Of a stretch of DNA of 64,000 nucleotides, positions 34,613-44,540 are shown piece after piece. This stretch comes from Micromonospora sp. NBC_01796. Its GTDB lineage: Bacteria; Actinomycetota; Actinomycetes; Mycobacteriales; Micromonosporaceae. Each line of letters begins with the position of its first letter. Position 1 is the stretch's first letter. The position numbers and the translations under genes were made by a program. The notes beneath the pieces were generated by a model that saw only the letters and a list, made by a program, of their open reading frames with translations, did not search any database and was not told where the DNA came from. The stretch is taken from the NCBI RefSeq assembly GCF_035917455.1, contig NZ_CP109078.1, forward strand, positions 496,001-560,000, read 5' to 3'.

Positions 34613-37600
34613 GTGTCGCACTCCCCCGCTGTCGCCGATCCGGCCCCCCGAGCCAGGCTGTCGGCCCAGGTCTCGCGGGTCCTGGTCGGCCGGACCGACG
34701 AGCTGACGACCCTGCGTACGGCCATCTCCGCACCGCCGTCGATCGTGCTGGTCGAGGGTGAGGCCGGGGTCGGGAAGAGCCGGCTGGTCGAGGAGGCGCT
34801 GCACGGTTTCGCCGGCCACCGGCTGCTCGGCCAGTGCGACGCGTTACGGGAGCCGTTCCCGCTCGGCCCGGTGCTCGACGCGCTGCGGGACGCCGCCGTA
34901 CACCTGCCGCCGGCCCGACGGCTGAGCCCGCTGCTCGGTGCGCTGGTGCCGCTGCTGCCCGAGATCGCCGACCGGCTGCCGCCGGCCCTGGACCCGCTGC
35001 CGGACCAGCGGGCCGAACGGCACCGCCTGTTCCGGGCCGCCGCCGCGTTCCTGGACACCCTCGGCCCGGTCGCCCTGGTCCTCGAGGATCTGCACTGGAG
35101 CGACCAGGGGACCTGGGAGTTCCTGGCGTTCCTCGGTGCGCACCCGCCGGCCGGGCTCTCGATCGTCCTCAGCCGGCGTCCCGGTTCGCCGCTCGGCTCC
35201 CCGCTCGCCGAGAGCCTGTCCCGGTTGCGGACCCGACCACCGGTACGGGTGAGCGTGCCGCCGCTGACCCGCGTCGAGACCGGGCGCCTCGCCTCGACCC
35301 TGCTCGGTACCGAGCCGCTACCGGAGGCCTTCGTCGCCGAACTGTACGAGCGGACCGGGGGCATCCCGTTTGTCGTCGAGGAGGTCCTCCGCGACCTGGC
35401 GGAACGCCTCCCGGCGACACCGGAAGCGGATCCGGATGCGGTGTCGTCCCCGGAGCCCGCGGGCGGATGGCCTGCGAACACCAACCTGACCGCGCACACG
35501 CTGGCCGGGCTCGCCGTGCCGAACGGGTTGCGGGACGTACTGACCCACCGGCTCGACGGGCTGGACGAGCGGGCCCAGGAGGTGCTCGGGGCCGCGGCCG
35601 TACTGGGTCTGGTGCCCGACGAACGGACGCTGGCCACCATGGTCGGCGCCGACCGGGGCGAGATCGCCCGCGCGCTCGCCGGTGCGCTCGCCGCCGGACT
35701 GCTGTACGAGCGGGACGGCAGGTGCCGGTTCCGGCACGCGCTGGCCCGACAGGTCGTGTACGAGGCACTTCCGTCGCCGAACCGCCGGTGGCTGCACCTG
35801 CGGGCGGCCCAGGCGTTGGAGGGCGACCAGGACCGGGCGGCCCGACCGGTGGCCCAGTTGGCCCACCACTACCGGCACGCCGACCTGCCGGCGGAGTTCG
35901 TACGGCACGCCGAGGCGGCGGCCGATCTCGCGGTCGGGCAGGGCGACGACGCCACCGCCGCCGGTTACCTGCTGGAGGCGGTGGGGGTGCCGGAGCTGCC
36001 CCGACCGCTGCGGGTACGGCTGGCGGTGAAGCTCGGCCGGGCCGCGATCGAGGGCCTCGCGCACGCCGAGGCGGTCCCGGTGCTGGAGCGCCTGCTCGAC
36101 GACGACCGGCTGCCGGCGCGGGCCCGGGGCGAGCTACGGCTGACCCTGGGCCGGCTGCTGCGCCAGCAGGGGCAGGCCGAACGCGGCTACGCCGAGATCG
36201 AACGGTCGCTGACCGACCTGGTCAACCCCGGTCTGCGGGCCCGCGCACTGGCCATCCTCGCCGCCCCGAACACCGCCGTCGGGAGGCGGCTGGACGAGCA
36301 CCTCGCCCGCGCCCGGGAGGCCCGGTCGGCGGCTGCGGCGAGCGGCGACCCGCAGGCGGTGCTGGCGGTACGCAGCGCGTACACCTCGTTGGAGCTGGAG
36401 CGGGGCGCTCCCGGTGCCTGGCTGCTGGTCGACGAGTTGCTCGGTGACCCGGCCCTGGTCGCGAGCCCTCGGGAGCAGGCCCGTGCCTGCGTCAACCTCG
36501 CCCAGGCGGCGTTGCAGGCCGGGTACCTGGACCGGGCCGAAGGGCTGCTGCTGCGGGGTCAGGAGGTGGTCGACCAGGCCGACTATCCCCGGCTGGCGGC
36601 GGTGGTGGAACTGGTCGGGGTGCTGGTGGACCGGGCCGCCGGACGCTGGACCGGGCTGGAGGACCGGCTGCACCGGCTGCTGCGGCGCGGTTCCGAGTTC
36701 CCGGCCGCCGACCTCGACGTACGGCTGAACCTGGGCACGCTGCTGACCGCGTACGGCCGGGTGGACGAGGCCGAGGGGTGGCTGCGGGAGATGGTCGACC
36801 TGGCCAGGCGGGCGGGGGCGGTCTGGCCGCTGATCGCCGGGCGGGCGGCGCTGGCCCGGCTGTTGCTCGGCAACGGGGACCCGGCCGGGGCGGTCGCGGA
36901 GGCGTACCGGGGGCTGGAGCTGGTACGGCACAAGGGCATCTGGAACTGGGGCGCGGACACGGTGCAGGTGGCGGTCGACGCGCTGGCGGCCCTGGACCGG
37001 CTGGACGAGGCGGCCCGACTCACCGACGAACTCGCCGACGGGCTGGCCCTGGCCGAGGTGCCGATCGCGCAGGCCCGGCTGGCCCAGTGCCGTGCGGTGC
37101 TGCTGCGGGCACACGATCCGGACGCGGCGGCGGCCCTGCTCGACCCGACCCGCGTCGAACTGGCCCGGCTGGGCCTGGTCGCCGAGGTCGCCCGGCTGGA
37201 CGAGATCCGGGGGGACTGGTGGTGCGCCGGTGCTGCCGGGCCCGACTCGGCCGGGCAGGCCCGGGGCGCGCAGTCGCTGCGGGACGCGCTGACGGTCTAC
37301 GGCACGCTCGGTGCCGGCGCCGACATCGCCCGGGTCTGCCGGACCATGCGGACGCACCGGGTCGCCATCCCGTACCCGTGGCGGGGTGGCCGGCAGTCCT
37401 ACGGCGACGCGCTGTCGCCGAGGGAACGGGAGGTGGCGACGCTCGCCGCTCGCGGTCGGACCAACCAGGAGATCGCCGTACGGCTGTGCCTGTCCCGTCG
37501 TACGGTCGAGAGCCATGTCGCGAACGCGCTGCGCAAGCTCGGCGGGCAGTCGCGGCGGGAGCTGGCCGCGTTGATCGACCGCACCGATCCGGTGCCAGGG

Positions 37601-37624
37601 GCAACGGACCTCGAGCCGGGTTGA
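34613..37624 (+). CDS. LuxR-family transcriptional regulator with AAA/ATPase domain (LAL type)
   Basis: A 1003-residue large ATP-binding LuxR regulator. N-terminal AAA domain has Walker A GEAGVGKS (49-56) and Walker B LVLEDLHWSD (~155-164); the middle 400-900 is helical with TPR-like repeats for signal or partner binding; the C-terminal ~65 residues form the LuxR helix-turn-helix (LSPREREVATLAARGRTNQEIA, then RTVESHVANALRKL). GTG at 34613 has GAAGG upstream. Such proteins are usually pathway activators; here the divergent S8 protease/kelch operon is the obvious target. The stop is followed by an 85-base gap before the Mrr-like gene. Confidence 0.9.
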   Translation: MSHSPAVADPAPRARLSAQVSRVLVGRTDELTTLRTAISAPPSIVLVEGEAGVGKSRLVEEALHGFAGHRLLGQCDALREPFPLGPVLDALRDAAVHLPPARRLSPLLGALVPLLPEIADRLPPALDPLPDQRAERHRLFRAAAAFLDTLGPVALVLEDLHWSDQGTWEFLAFLGAHPPAGLSIVLSRRPGSPLGSPLAESLSRLRTRPPVRVSVPPLTRVETGRLASTLLGTEPLPEAFVAELYERTGGIPFVVEEVLRDLAERLPATPEADPDAVSSPEPAGGWPANTNLTAHTLAGLAVPNGLRDVLTHRLDGLDERAQEVLGAAAVLGLVPDERTLATMVGADRGEIARALAGALAAGLLYERDGRCRFRHALARQVVYEALPSPNRRWLHLRAAQALEGDQDRAARPVAQLAHHYRHADLPAEFVRHAEAAADLAVGQGDDATAAGYLLEAVGVPELPRPLRVRLAVKLGRAAIEGLAHAEAVPVLERLLDDDRLPARARGELRLTLGRLLRQQGQAERGYAEIERSLTDLVNPGLRARALAILAAPNTAVGRRLDEHLARAREARSAAAASGDPQAVLAVRSAYTSLELERGAPGAWLLVDELLGDPALVASPREQARACVNLAQAALQAGYLDRAEGLLLRGQEVVDQADYPRLAAVVELVGVLVDRAAGRWTGLEDRLHRLLRRGSEFPAADLDVRLNLGTLLTAYGRVDEAEGWLREMVDLARRAGAVWPLIAGRAALARLLLGNGDPAGAVAEAYRGLELVRHKGIWNWGADTVQVAVDALAALDRLDEAARLTDELADGLALAEVPIAQARLAQCRAVLLRAHDPDAAAALLDPTRVELARLGLVAEVARLDEIRGDWWCAGAAGPDSAGQARGAQSLRDALTVYGTLGAGADIARVCRTMRTHRVAIPYPWRGGRQSYGDALSPREREVATLAARGRTNQEIAVRLCLSRRTVESHVANALRKLGGQSRRELAALIDRTDPVPGATDLEPG

Positions 37625-37709
37625 TCCGGAGTGGAACACTGGCCGCAAGAGCCGAGAGTGTCGGCAACACAGCGGACAGTAGGGTCCCCCTCCCCTCCAA
37701 GGAGTCCCG

Positions 37710-38462
37710 ATGCACCGGGTCCGGTCGTACAGTCGCCGTGACGGCGTTCGGGTCAGATCGCACTACCGCCGAGGACGGGGACGCCGCTCGACGGTCCGCT
37801 TCCTCCGGGACCGGGACAGCTCGGGCCTCCTCGACGGTCTGGCGGGCTGGGCGCTGCTGGCGGCGCTGCCCGTACTCCTGCTGGTGGTGGCGATCGTACG
37901 GTTCGTCGAACGGCACCCGGTCTGGTCCGGGCTGATCGGCGTGAGCCTCGCCGCCGTCGGCGTCGCCGTACTCCGGGCGTGGTTGCGGGTTCGGGCCCGG
38001 CAGCAGACGGCGGAGGAGGAGGTGGGGCGGTCCGTGGCGGCCACCGACACGATGGCCGGCGAGCAGTTCGAGCAGTGGGTGGCGGACCTGCTCACCAGAT
38101 CCGGGTGCACCGGAGTACGGGTGTGCGGGCGGACCGCCGACCGGGGCGCGGACATCGTCGGCCACACACCGGACGGGCGGCGTCTGGTGGTGCAGTGCAA
38201 GCGTCAGGGCTGGAACAACCCGGTGGGCAGTGCCGCCATCCAACGGTTCGCCGGCACCTGCCGCACCATCCATCGGGGCGAGGTCTGCATGATCGTCACG
38301 AACGGGCGCTTCACCGCCGGAGACGGCGCACAACTGGCCCGGGAGCTGGACATCGTGCTCGTCGACCGGTCCGTACTGGGCGGTTGGGCCGCGCACGGCG
38401 TCGTGCCCGTACGGCTCGGCACCCGGCTCGCCCCGACACCCGGCGCGGCGCGGTTGGGGTAG
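37710..38462 (+). CDS. Membrane-anchored Mrr-like restriction endonuclease domain protein
   Basis: A 250-residue protein with a basic N-terminus (1-35), two hydrophobic segments (~41-62 and ~72-88), and a C-terminal Mrr_cat nuclease domain. The PD-(D/E)xK-like catalytic motif is visible: Glu118 in GEQFEQWVADLL, Asp148 in RGADIVG and Gln162-x-Lys164 in VVQCKRQ. Classical Mrr enzymes cut modified DNA; membrane-bound versions are widespread in actinobacteria with unproven roles, perhaps in defence against incoming DNA. ATG at 37710 is preceded by AAGGAG. It converges on the phosphotransferase gene 42 bases away. No methyltransferase or other restriction gene is adjacent. Confidence 0.85.
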   Translation: MHRVRSYSRRDGVRVRSHYRRGRGRRSTVRFLRDRDSSGLLDGLAGWALLAALPVLLLVVAIVRFVERHPVWSGLIGVSLAAVGVAVLRAWLRVRARQQTAEEEVGRSVAATDTMAGEQFEQWVADLLTRSGCTGVRVCGRTADRGADIVGHTPDGRRLVVQCKRQGWNNPVGSAAIQRFAGTCRTIHRGEVCMIVTNGRFTAGDGAQLARELDIVLVDRSVLGGWAAHGVVPVRLGTRLAPTPGAARLG

Positions 38463-38504
38463 CCGAGTCAGCGCCCGCTGTACTCGTCCTGCCGGATCGG
38501 CACG

Positions 38505-39020
38505 TCAGACCACGTACGCGGCGATCGCGCGCGCACAGTCGAGGGATTCGGTGTGGCTGGTGTCCACCTCCACGTCGTAGACGACACCCTGATGCACGGT
38601 CTCAGCCTGGGACGCCGCCATCCCGATCACCCTGTCACCTCGTGCGATCTCCCGGCCCGCCGCGATGTTCGGGGCACAGCGCACCCCGACCCACAGCACC
38701 TCAAGGCCCGCCAGGTGCGTCCGGGCACGCTCCTGGGAGGAGGCGCCGCCGAGGAACACGTCGTCGATGATGACGGGCGCCCCCGCTCCCGCCATCGCCG
38801 CGACGCCGACCATCCAGGCGTGCTGCAGGTCGCCGAAGCCCCTACCCAGGACGACCTCGCCCTGCTGCCCGAACGTCACCATGGACGGTGGCAGCCGGTC
38901 GATCAGATCGTCGACGCCGAGGTCGATCCACGGATTCGGCAGGAGGTGCTTGAGGCACCGGACGATCCCGGACTTGCCCGAGCTGGAACCGCCGTTCAGC
39001 ACGATGACCTGCGTCGCCAC
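38505..39020 (-). CDS. Chloramphenicol 3-O-phosphotransferase-like kinase
   Basis: A 171-residue protein strikingly like the chloramphenicol phosphotransferase of Streptomyces venezuelae as remembered: the start [17 protein letters not shown] holds the P-loop, the proposed catalytic base Asp37 falls in GVDD at the same position, and the segments [29 protein letters not shown] and YDVEVDT also match the family. Length equals the family norm (~178). The enzyme class phosphorylates the primary hydroxyl of chloramphenicol, inactivating it. Whether this copy acts on chloramphenicol or another metabolite is not known. No chloramphenicol biosynthetic gene is visible; neighbours are an Mrr-like nuclease and the sugar operon. 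Confidence 0.88.
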   Translation of the reverse strand: MATQVIVLNGGSSSGKSGIVRCLKHLLPNPWIDLGVDDLIDRLPPSMVTFGQQGEVVLGRGFGDLQHAWMVGVAAMAGAGAPVIIDDVFLGGASSQERARTHLAGLEVLWVGVRCAPNIAAGREIARGDRVIGMAASQAETVHQGVVYDVEVDTSHTESLDCARAIAAYVV

Positions 39021-39170
39021 TTGATCGGCTCACCTTCCCCAAGGACCCGCTCAACCCCGCACAGACTGCCACATCTCCCGCTTCTCCCGGAGCGGCACGC
39101 GAAGTCCCGGCGTCGTGACAACAGCCGGGATGACCGCCGCGTGCCCGACGTCGGCGCGGTGCCGCACCCG

Positions 39171-39923
39171 CTACTTCGAGCGGGGCAGGCGCAGGCCGGA
39201 CATGCCGCCGTCGACCGCTAGCGAGGTGCCGGTGGTGGCACGGGACAACGGGCTGGCCAGGTACGCGACCGCGCCGGCCACCTCCTCGGCGCGTACCAGC
39301 CGGCCGGTGGGCTGGCGGGCGGCGAGCCGTTCCTTCTCCCCCGCCGGATCGTCGGCCTTGGCCAGCAGCCGGCCGACCCACGGGGTGTCCACGGTGCCGG
39401 GCGCGACGCAGTTGACCCGGATGCCCTCGGTCACCAGGTCGGCGGCCATCGCCAGGGTGAGCGCGTGCACCGCACCCTTCGACGCGGAGTAGAGCGCCCG
39501 CTGGACCAGGCCGGCGGTGGCCGCGATCGAGGAGGTGTTCACGATCGCCCCGTGCGAACTGCGACGCAGGTACGGCAGGGCCGCCCGGGTGGTCCGGACG
39601 ATGCCGATCACGTTGACGTCGAGCACCCGCTGCCACTCGGCGTCGTCGTTCGCCTCGACGGTCCCGACCGCGCTGATCCCGGCGTTGTTGATCAGGATGT
39701 CGATCCCGCCGAACGCCTCGGCGACCCCGGCCATCGCCCGGTCCAACGAGTCGGAGTCGGCGACGTCGGCGACCTGCCCGAGGGTCGCCCCGCCCTGCTC
39801 CCCCGGGTTCAGGTCGAGCACCCCGACCCGCCCCCCGCCGGCCACGAACGCCTCCACGCACGCCTTGCCGATACCCGACCCGCCACCGGTGACCACCGCG
39901 ACCAGCCCGTCGAACTCGCCCAC
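39171..39923 (-). CDS. SDR oxidoreductase, probable 2-keto-3-deoxy-L-fuconate dehydrogenase
   Basis: A 250-residue classical SDR: cofactor loop TGGGSGIG (12-19), NNAG (79-82), catalytic Ser131 or Ser132, Tyr145 and Lys149. Asp37 at the end of the second strand predicts NAD+. It is the last gene of the eleven-gene sugar operon, 36 bases after the AOR-like gene. In the non-phosphorylating L-fucose route an SDR oxidises 2-keto-3-deoxy-L-fuconate to the 2,4-diketo acid, the substrate of the FAH-family hydrolase upstream. It could instead be the initial L-fucose dehydrogenase. The assignment rests on operon context; the family cannot be separated from other sugar SDRs by motifs alone. Confidence 0.85.
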   Translation of the reverse strand: MGEFDGLVAVVTGGGSGIGKACVEAFVAGGGRVGVLDLNPGEQGGATLGQVADVADSDSLDRAMAGVAEAFGGIDILINNAGISAVGTVEANDDAEWQRVLDVNVIGIVRTTRAALPYLRRSSHGAIVNTSSIAATAGLVQRALYSASKGAVHALTLAMAADLVTEGIRVNCVAPGTVDTPWVGRLLAKADDPAGEKERLAARQPTGRLVRAEEVAGAVAYLASPLSRATTGTSLAVDGGMSGLRLPRSK

Positions 39924-39959
39924 GTCAACTACCTTTCCTCGTACGTCTACCCGGGCCGC

Positions 39960-41591
39960 TCAGGCGAGCCCGGTGAATCCCAGTTCGCGGTGCAGTTGCG
40001 CCACCGCCCCGGTGAAGGCGGCCCGGTCGAGGACCGCGCCGAGGTACCTGCCCTCGGCGACCGGCTCGGTGAAGAACCGGTCCGGCAGGGTGTCCGCGTC
40101 CAGCCCGAAACCGAGCCGTTGGTTGATCTCGCGTTGCAGGAGCAGCCGCCGCGCCCCGAGCGCCAGCACGTCCGGCCGTTCCCCGGTGACCGCCTCCACC
40201 AGGTCCTCGACCAGGTCCAGGGTGAGCGGTCGGGTGGGCGTCGCGGCGAACGCGCAGACACCGAGGGCGTCCAGCCCGCTCCACAACCGCAACAGCGCGG
40301 CGGTACGACCCACGTCCAGCTCGCCCCGGGGACACGGCACGGTCGCACCGAGCCGGCGCAGCTCCGGATAGCTGTGCGGCAGCCCCTCCTCCGGGTCGAA
40401 GTCGAGGTCGTGTTCGACGATGTCGTAGCGCGGTCCGATCGGGGCGACCGCGTAACCGAGACCGAGGTTCGGTTGCACCCTCGGGTCGAACGGCGGCAGC
40501 TCCACGCCCTTGCTGGTCATCGCCGTCGCCGGATTGGCCCGCGCCGATCCCTCGCCCAGCGGGTGACCGCCGGCCGCGATCCGTTCGACCACCGCCGGCA
40601 CCTCCCCCGCCGGTACGCCGGCCGCCACGAGGGTGCCGCCGAGCGACACCGGGTCGAGCCCGAGTTGCAGGCAGCGGGCGTGCAGGGCCCACGGGTCGGT
40701 GGCGCCGAGGTTCGGCCCGAGCATCGCCAACGCCTCCTGGTGCAGCCCGGCTCCGGCGTACACCTTGATGCAGTCGGTCGGGCAGCCCGGACAGGCCGCC
40801 ACCCGGTCGGGTGCGGGCGCGGTGCCGACCCCGCCCCGGCTGACGGTGTCGGCGAAGTTCGCCACCGGGGCGTAACCGGGCTCGGCGTTCCAGACCCCGA
40901 AACCCGGCAGGGCGTGCTGCCAGGCGGTCAGCGAGTTACCGGGTTGTGCGGCGGCGTACCACTCGGAAAGGCGGCGCAGCGCCTGCGGGTCCGCGACCGG
41001 CACGGGATCCGGACCGGGTACGCAGACCACCGCCTTGACGTTCTTCGCCCCGAGGACCGCCCCCAGACCCAGCCGGGGCAGCGGATGGTCCCGGCAGGTG
41101 ACGATCGAGGCGTACCGGACGCCGTTCTCGCCGGCCGGTCCGATCACCGCCACCGCCGCGTCGTCGCCGTACCTGGCGAGCAGGGCGTCGGTGGCGGGAC
41201 CGGTCTCCAGGCCCCACCACTCGCCGGCCGGTTCCAGCCTGGCCCGGCCCGCCTGCACCACCACGCAGACCGGCTCGGCGGCCCGCCCGTACAGCATCAC
41301 CCCGGTGACCCCGGCGGCCCGGAGGCCGGCGGCGTACGGGCCCTCGGCCCGGGTCTCGGCGATCCCGCCCGACAGCGGGGACAACCCGATCGCGGCGCAC
41401 CGGGCCAGCCCCGGCGCGGGCACCCCGGCCACGGTGCCGGCGACCAGGGCCAGCGGTGCGTGCGCCGGCTCGGTCGGGCCGGAGATCATGTGCCGGAACA
41501 GCTCCAGCACGGCGACCGGCCCGCCGAAGCCGCCCGCCTCGCGGATCGCGAAGGTGTCGCCGGTGTCGAGCTCGACGTGGATCAGGACCAC
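39960..41591 (-). CDS. Aldehyde ferredoxin oxidoreductase (AOR)-family tungsten/molybdenum enzyme
   Basis: A 543-residue AOR-family protein. Visible family features are STGD-like [10 protein letters not shown] at the start, [14 protein letters not shown] (~148-161), [15 protein letters not shown] (~173-187) and the iron-sulfur ligands C267-x2-C270-x3-C274 (ACPGCPTDC), with a possible fourth Cys in GVCAF near residue 465. The family uses a pterin-bound tungsten or molybdenum with a 4Fe-4S cluster to oxidise aldehydes to acids, passing electrons to ferredoxin. It is shorter than typical (~600), mainly at the N-terminus. GTG at 41591 overlaps the dehydratase stop by 10 bases; its ribosome-binding site is weak. 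It is not a known step of L-fucose degradation. Confidence 0.82.
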   Translation of the reverse strand: MVLIHVELDTGDTFAIREAGGFGGPVAVLELFRHMISGPTEPAHAPLALVAGTVAGVPAPGLARCAAIGLSPLSGGIAETRAEGPYAAGLRAAGVTGVMLYGRAAEPVCVVVQAGRARLEPAGEWWGLETGPATDALLARYGDDAAVAVIGPAGENGVRYASIVTCRDHPLPRLGLGAVLGAKNVKAVVCVPGPDPVPVADPQALRRLSEWYAAAQPGNSLTAWQHALPGFGVWNAEPGYAPVANFADTVSRGGVGTAPAPDRVAACPGCPTDCIKVYAGAGLHQEALAMLGPNLGATDPWALHARCLQLGLDPVSLGGTLVAAGVPAGEVPAVVERIAAGGHPLGEGSARANPATAMTSKGVELPPFDPRVQPNLGLGYAVAPIGPRYDIVEHDLDFDPEEGLPHSYPELRRLGATVPCPRGELDVGRTAALLRLWSGLDALGVCAFAATPTRPLTLDLVEDLVEAVTGERPDVLALGARRLLLQREINQRLGFGLDADTLPDRFFTEPVAEGRYLGAVLDRAAFTGAVAQLHRELGFTGLA

Positions 41592-42877
41592 GCCGGCCCG
41601 TCCGGGTAGCGGTACTCGGCCAGCGTCTCCGGTCGCATCTGGGCCGAGAAACCCGGCAGGTTCGGTGCCCGGTACGCCCCGTCGACGATCACCACCGGAT
41701 CGACGAAGTGCTCGTGCAGGTGGTCGACGTACTCGATCACCCGGTCGGTGAGGGAGCCGGAGACGGCGACGTAGTCGAACATGGACAGGTGCTGGACCAG
41801 CTCGCACAGCCCCACCCCACCGGCGTGCGGGCAGACCGGGCGGCCGAACTTCGCGGCCAGCAGCAGGATCGCGATGTTCTCGTTCACCCCGGCGACCCGG
41901 CACGAGTCGATCTGTACGAAGTCGACCGCGTCGGCCTGGAGGAGTTGCTTGAACACGATCCGGTTCTGTACGTGCTCACCGGTCGCCACCCGGACCGGTC
42001 CCCCGTCCGGGGTGATGTGTGCCAGCCCGCGCCGGATCGCCGCGTGCCCGAGTACGTCGTCCGGGCTGGTCGGCTCCTCGATCCACCACGGGTCGTACGG
42101 GGCCAGGGCGGTCATCCAGTCGATCGCCTCGGCCACGTCCCACCGCTGGTTGGCGTCCACCGCGATCCTGATGTCCGGCCCGACGACCTCCCGGGCCAGG
42201 GCGAGCCGGCGCACGTCGTCCTCCCGGTTCCCGCCGACCTTCAACTTGATCTGCCGGTACCCGTCGGCGACCGCCTGCTTGGCCAGCCGGGTGAGCTTGC
42301 TGTCGTCGTACCCGAGCCAGCCCGGCGAGGTGGTGTACGCCGGATAGCCGCGACGTTCCAGTTCGGCGATCCGCTCGGCCCGGCCGGGCAGGGCGGCCCG
42401 GAGGATCTCCAGCGCCTCGTCCGGGGTGAGGGCGTCGGTCAGGTAGCGCCAGTCGACCAGGTCGACGATCTGCTCCGGGCTCAGCTCGGCGAGCAGCCGC
42501 CAGACCGGCTTGCCGGCGACCTTGCCGGCCAGGTCCCAGGCGGCGTTGACCACGGCGGCGGTGGCCAGGTGGATGACGCCCTTCTCCGGGCCGAGCCAGC
42601 GCAGTTGCGAGTCGTGGGTGAGCCGCTTGGCGAACTCGCCCAGGTTGTCCACGGACTGACCGACGATGAACGGGACGAGCGCGTCGATCGCCGCCCGGCA
42701 CACCTCGTTGCCGCGCCCGATGGTGAAGGTGAAGCCGTGGCCGTCCACACCCGCGTCGGTGTGCAGGACGACGTACGCGGCGGAGTAGTCGGGGTCGGGG
42801 TTCATCGCGTCCGACCCGTCGAGTTCACGGGAGGTCGGGAAGCGGATGTCGTACGTGTCGACCCCCGTGATGATCAC
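41582..42877 (-). CDS. L-fuconate dehydratase (enolase superfamily)
   Basis: A 431-residue enolase-superfamily enzyme closely matching L-fuconate dehydratase. The N-terminal [20 protein letters not shown] and [13 protein letters not shown] are characteristic of that family (also human ENOSF1). In the barrel, the bases are Lys211-x-Lys213, metal ligands Asp241, Glu267 and Glu301, and the Asp324/His351 dyad. It removes water from L-fuconate to give 2-keto-3-deoxy-L-fuconate. The gene is tightly packed: its start overlaps the hydrolase stop by 4 bases and its stop overlaps the AOR-like start. Sure of the family; the sugar stereochemistry fits the other pathway enzymes. Confidence 0.92.
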   Translation of the reverse strand: MIITGVDTYDIRFPTSRELDGSDAMNPDPDYSAAYVVLHTDAGVDGHGFTFTIGRGNEVCRAAIDALVPFIVGQSVDNLGEFAKRLTHDSQLRWLGPEKGVIHLATAAVVNAAWDLAGKVAGKPVWRLLAELSPEQIVDLVDWRYLTDALTPDEALEILRAALPGRAERIAELERRGYPAYTTSPGWLGYDDSKLTRLAKQAVADGYRQIKLKVGGNREDDVRRLALAREVVGPDIRIAVDANQRWDVAEAIDWMTALAPYDPWWIEEPTSPDDVLGHAAIRRGLAHITPDGGPVRVATGEHVQNRIVFKQLLQADAVDFVQIDSCRVAGVNENIAILLLAAKFGRPVCPHAGGVGLCELVQHLSMFDYVAVSGSLTDRVIEYVDHLHEHFVDPVVIVDGAYRAPNLPGFSAQMRPETLAEYRYPDGPAWS

Positions 42878-43707
42878 GCGGCGTCCTTCACGGCCGAGCG
42901 CTGCCGCCCGAGCCCGTCGATCTCGACCTCGACCACGTCACCGTCGGCCAGGTACGGGAACCGCCCGGACAGCGCGACGCCCTCGGGGGTGCCGGTGCTG
43001 ATCAGGTCACCCGGGTCCAGCACGGTGTACTGGGACAGGTGCCAGACCAGGTACGCCACGTCGAAGATCATGTCGGCGGTGACGGAGTCCTGCCGGGGCT
43101 CGCCGTTGACCCAGGAGCGCAGCGAGAGCTTGCCCGGATCGCCCACCTCGTCCGGCGTGACCAGGTACGGCCCGAGCGGGTTGAACGTCTCGCAGGACTT
43201 GCCCTTGGACCACTGTCCACCGGAGACGGCGAACTGGAAGTCGCGCTCGGAGATGTCGTTGGCGAGGGTGTACCCGGCGATGTGGGCCAGTGCCTCCTGC
43301 GGCGACTCCAGGTAGCGGGCGGTCCTGCCGATCACCACGGCCAGTTCCACCTCCCAGTCGGTCTTGGTCGACCCGCGCGGTACGAGCACGTCGTCGTACG
43401 GTCCGACGAGCGTGTTCGGCGCCTTGTAGAAGACGACCGGGTGCTCCGGGCTCGCCGCCCCGGACTCGGCGGCGTGTGCCGCGTAGTTCAGCCCGACGCA
43501 GAGGACCACACCCGGCCGGGCGATCGGCGCGCCGATCCGCAGCCCGGTGATGTCGATCTCCGGCAGCCCGGTCACGTCCGTCACCCCGCCGGTGGCCAGG
43601 AACGCGCCGTCGATGTCCCCCGTGATGCCGGACAGGTCGAAGTAGCGACCGTCCGTGTGGGCCACCGGGCGCTCCGCGCCGAACGGACCCACCCGCATGT
43701 ACTTCAT
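42874..43707 (-). CDS. Fumarylacetoacetate hydrolase-family protein, probable 2,4-diketo-3-deoxy-L-fuconate hydrolase
   Basis: A 277-residue FAH-family enzyme. The start [15 protein letters not shown] and the motif [15 protein letters not shown] are typical of hydrolases found in L-fucose and L-rhamnose catabolic operons. Metal-binding acids lie in [12 protein letters not shown] and [14 protein letters not shown]. The expected reaction splits 2,4-diketo-3-deoxy-L-fuconate into pyruvate and L-lactate. ATG at 43707 (GGAG upstream) overlaps the lactonase stop. Related FAH proteins act on other acylpyruvates, but the neighbours make the sugar role most likely. Confidence 0.88.
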   Translation of the reverse strand: MKYMRVGPFGAERPVAHTDGRYFDLSGITGDIDGAFLATGGVTDVTGLPEIDITGLRIGAPIARPGVVLCVGLNYAAHAAESGAASPEHPVVFYKAPNTLVGPYDDVLVPRGSTKTDWEVELAVVIGRTARYLESPQEALAHIAGYTLANDISERDFQFAVSGGQWSKGKSCETFNPLGPYLVTPDEVGDPGKLSLRSWVNGEPRQDSVTADMIFDVAYLVWHLSQYTVLDPGDLISTGTPEGVALSGRFPYLADGDVVEVEIDGLGRQRSAVKDAA

Positions 43708-44540
43708 TCGATCTCCAACTTGTAGGTGCTGATCGCCGTGGTGGCGAAGATGGCGTCCGGAGTGCCGCCGAGGATCTGCTCCAGCGCGTCGCGTACCTGG
43801 GTGTAGGTGGCGGCCAGTTCGCAGACCGGCCAGTCCGAGCCGAACATGAGCCGGTCCGGCCCGAACAGCTCGATCGCGCTCGCCACGAACGGGCGCAGGT
43901 CCTCGACCGTCCAACCTGCCGGGTCGGCCTCGGTGACGAGGCCGGAGAGCTTCGCCACCACGTTTGGGCAGGCGGCGACGGGTGCGGCCATGGTGCGCCA
44001 CTGGTCCAGACCGGCGGCGCCGGCCGCGATCCGGGGCTTGCCGAGGTGGTCGAGGACAAAACGGGAGTCCGGCAGTGCGGCGGCGGCCCGCGCCACCGCC
44101 GGCAACTGCTCGACCCGTACCACCAGCTCGTTGACCAGGCCGGCGTCGGCGATCGTACGGAGTCCGGCCCGTACCTCCGGCCGGTCCAGGTAGTCGTCGT
44201 CGGGCTGGCCCTGCACCTGGTCGCGGATCCCGACGAGCAGGTTGCCGCCGTCACCGGCCCGGTGTCCGGCGAGGGTGCCGGCGAGCGCCGGATCGGTCAG
44301 TGACGCCCAGCCGACCACCCCGGCGATCTCCTCGGTGGCGGCGGCGGTCGCCAGGAACTCGGTGGTCTCGGCGGCGTCACCACGACCCGCCTCGACGAGT
44401 ACGGTCCGGTCCACCCCGGCCGCCCGCAGGTTGCGCCGGAGGTCCTCCACCCCGTAGTCGCGCCGGATCCGGGTCAGTGCCGGGTCGGCCAGCCAGGCGT
44501 AGTCGGCGGTCCAGAGGTGCTGGTGCGAGTCGACGATCAC
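43704..44540 (-). CDS. Amidohydrolase-family lactonase, probable L-fuconolactone hydrolase
   Basis: A 278-residue amidohydrolase-2 family protein: metal-binding start MIVDSHQHLW, VLDHLGKP near residue 165, and the C-terminal GSDWPVCE with the conserved Asp. In L-fucose operons this family hydrolyses L-fucono-1,5-lactone to L-fuconate, the step before the dehydratase encoded two genes on. Its ATG overlaps the stop of the aldo-keto reductase gene and its own stop overlaps the next start, so four pathway genes are translationally chained. An alternative is a related gamma- or delta-sugar lactone. Confidence 0.88.
   Translation of the reverse strand: MIVDSHQHLWTADYAWLADPALTRIRRDYGVEDLRRNLRAAGVDRTVLVEAGRGDAAETTEFLATAAATEEIAGVVGWASLTDPALAGTLAGHRAGDGGNLLVGIRDQVQGQPDDDYLDRPEVRAGLRTIADAGLVNELVVRVEQLPAVARAAAALPDSRFVLDHLGKPRIAAGAAGLDQWRTMAAPVAACPNVVAKLSGLVTEADPAGWTVEDLRPFVASAIELFGPDRLMFGSDWPVCELAATYTQVRDALEQILGGTPDAIFATTAISTYKLEIE

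Noticed and set aside
39465-41609. A 714-codon plus-strand frame across the SDR and AOR-like genes
   Set aside because: It spans two genes on the other strand and shows no family motif.
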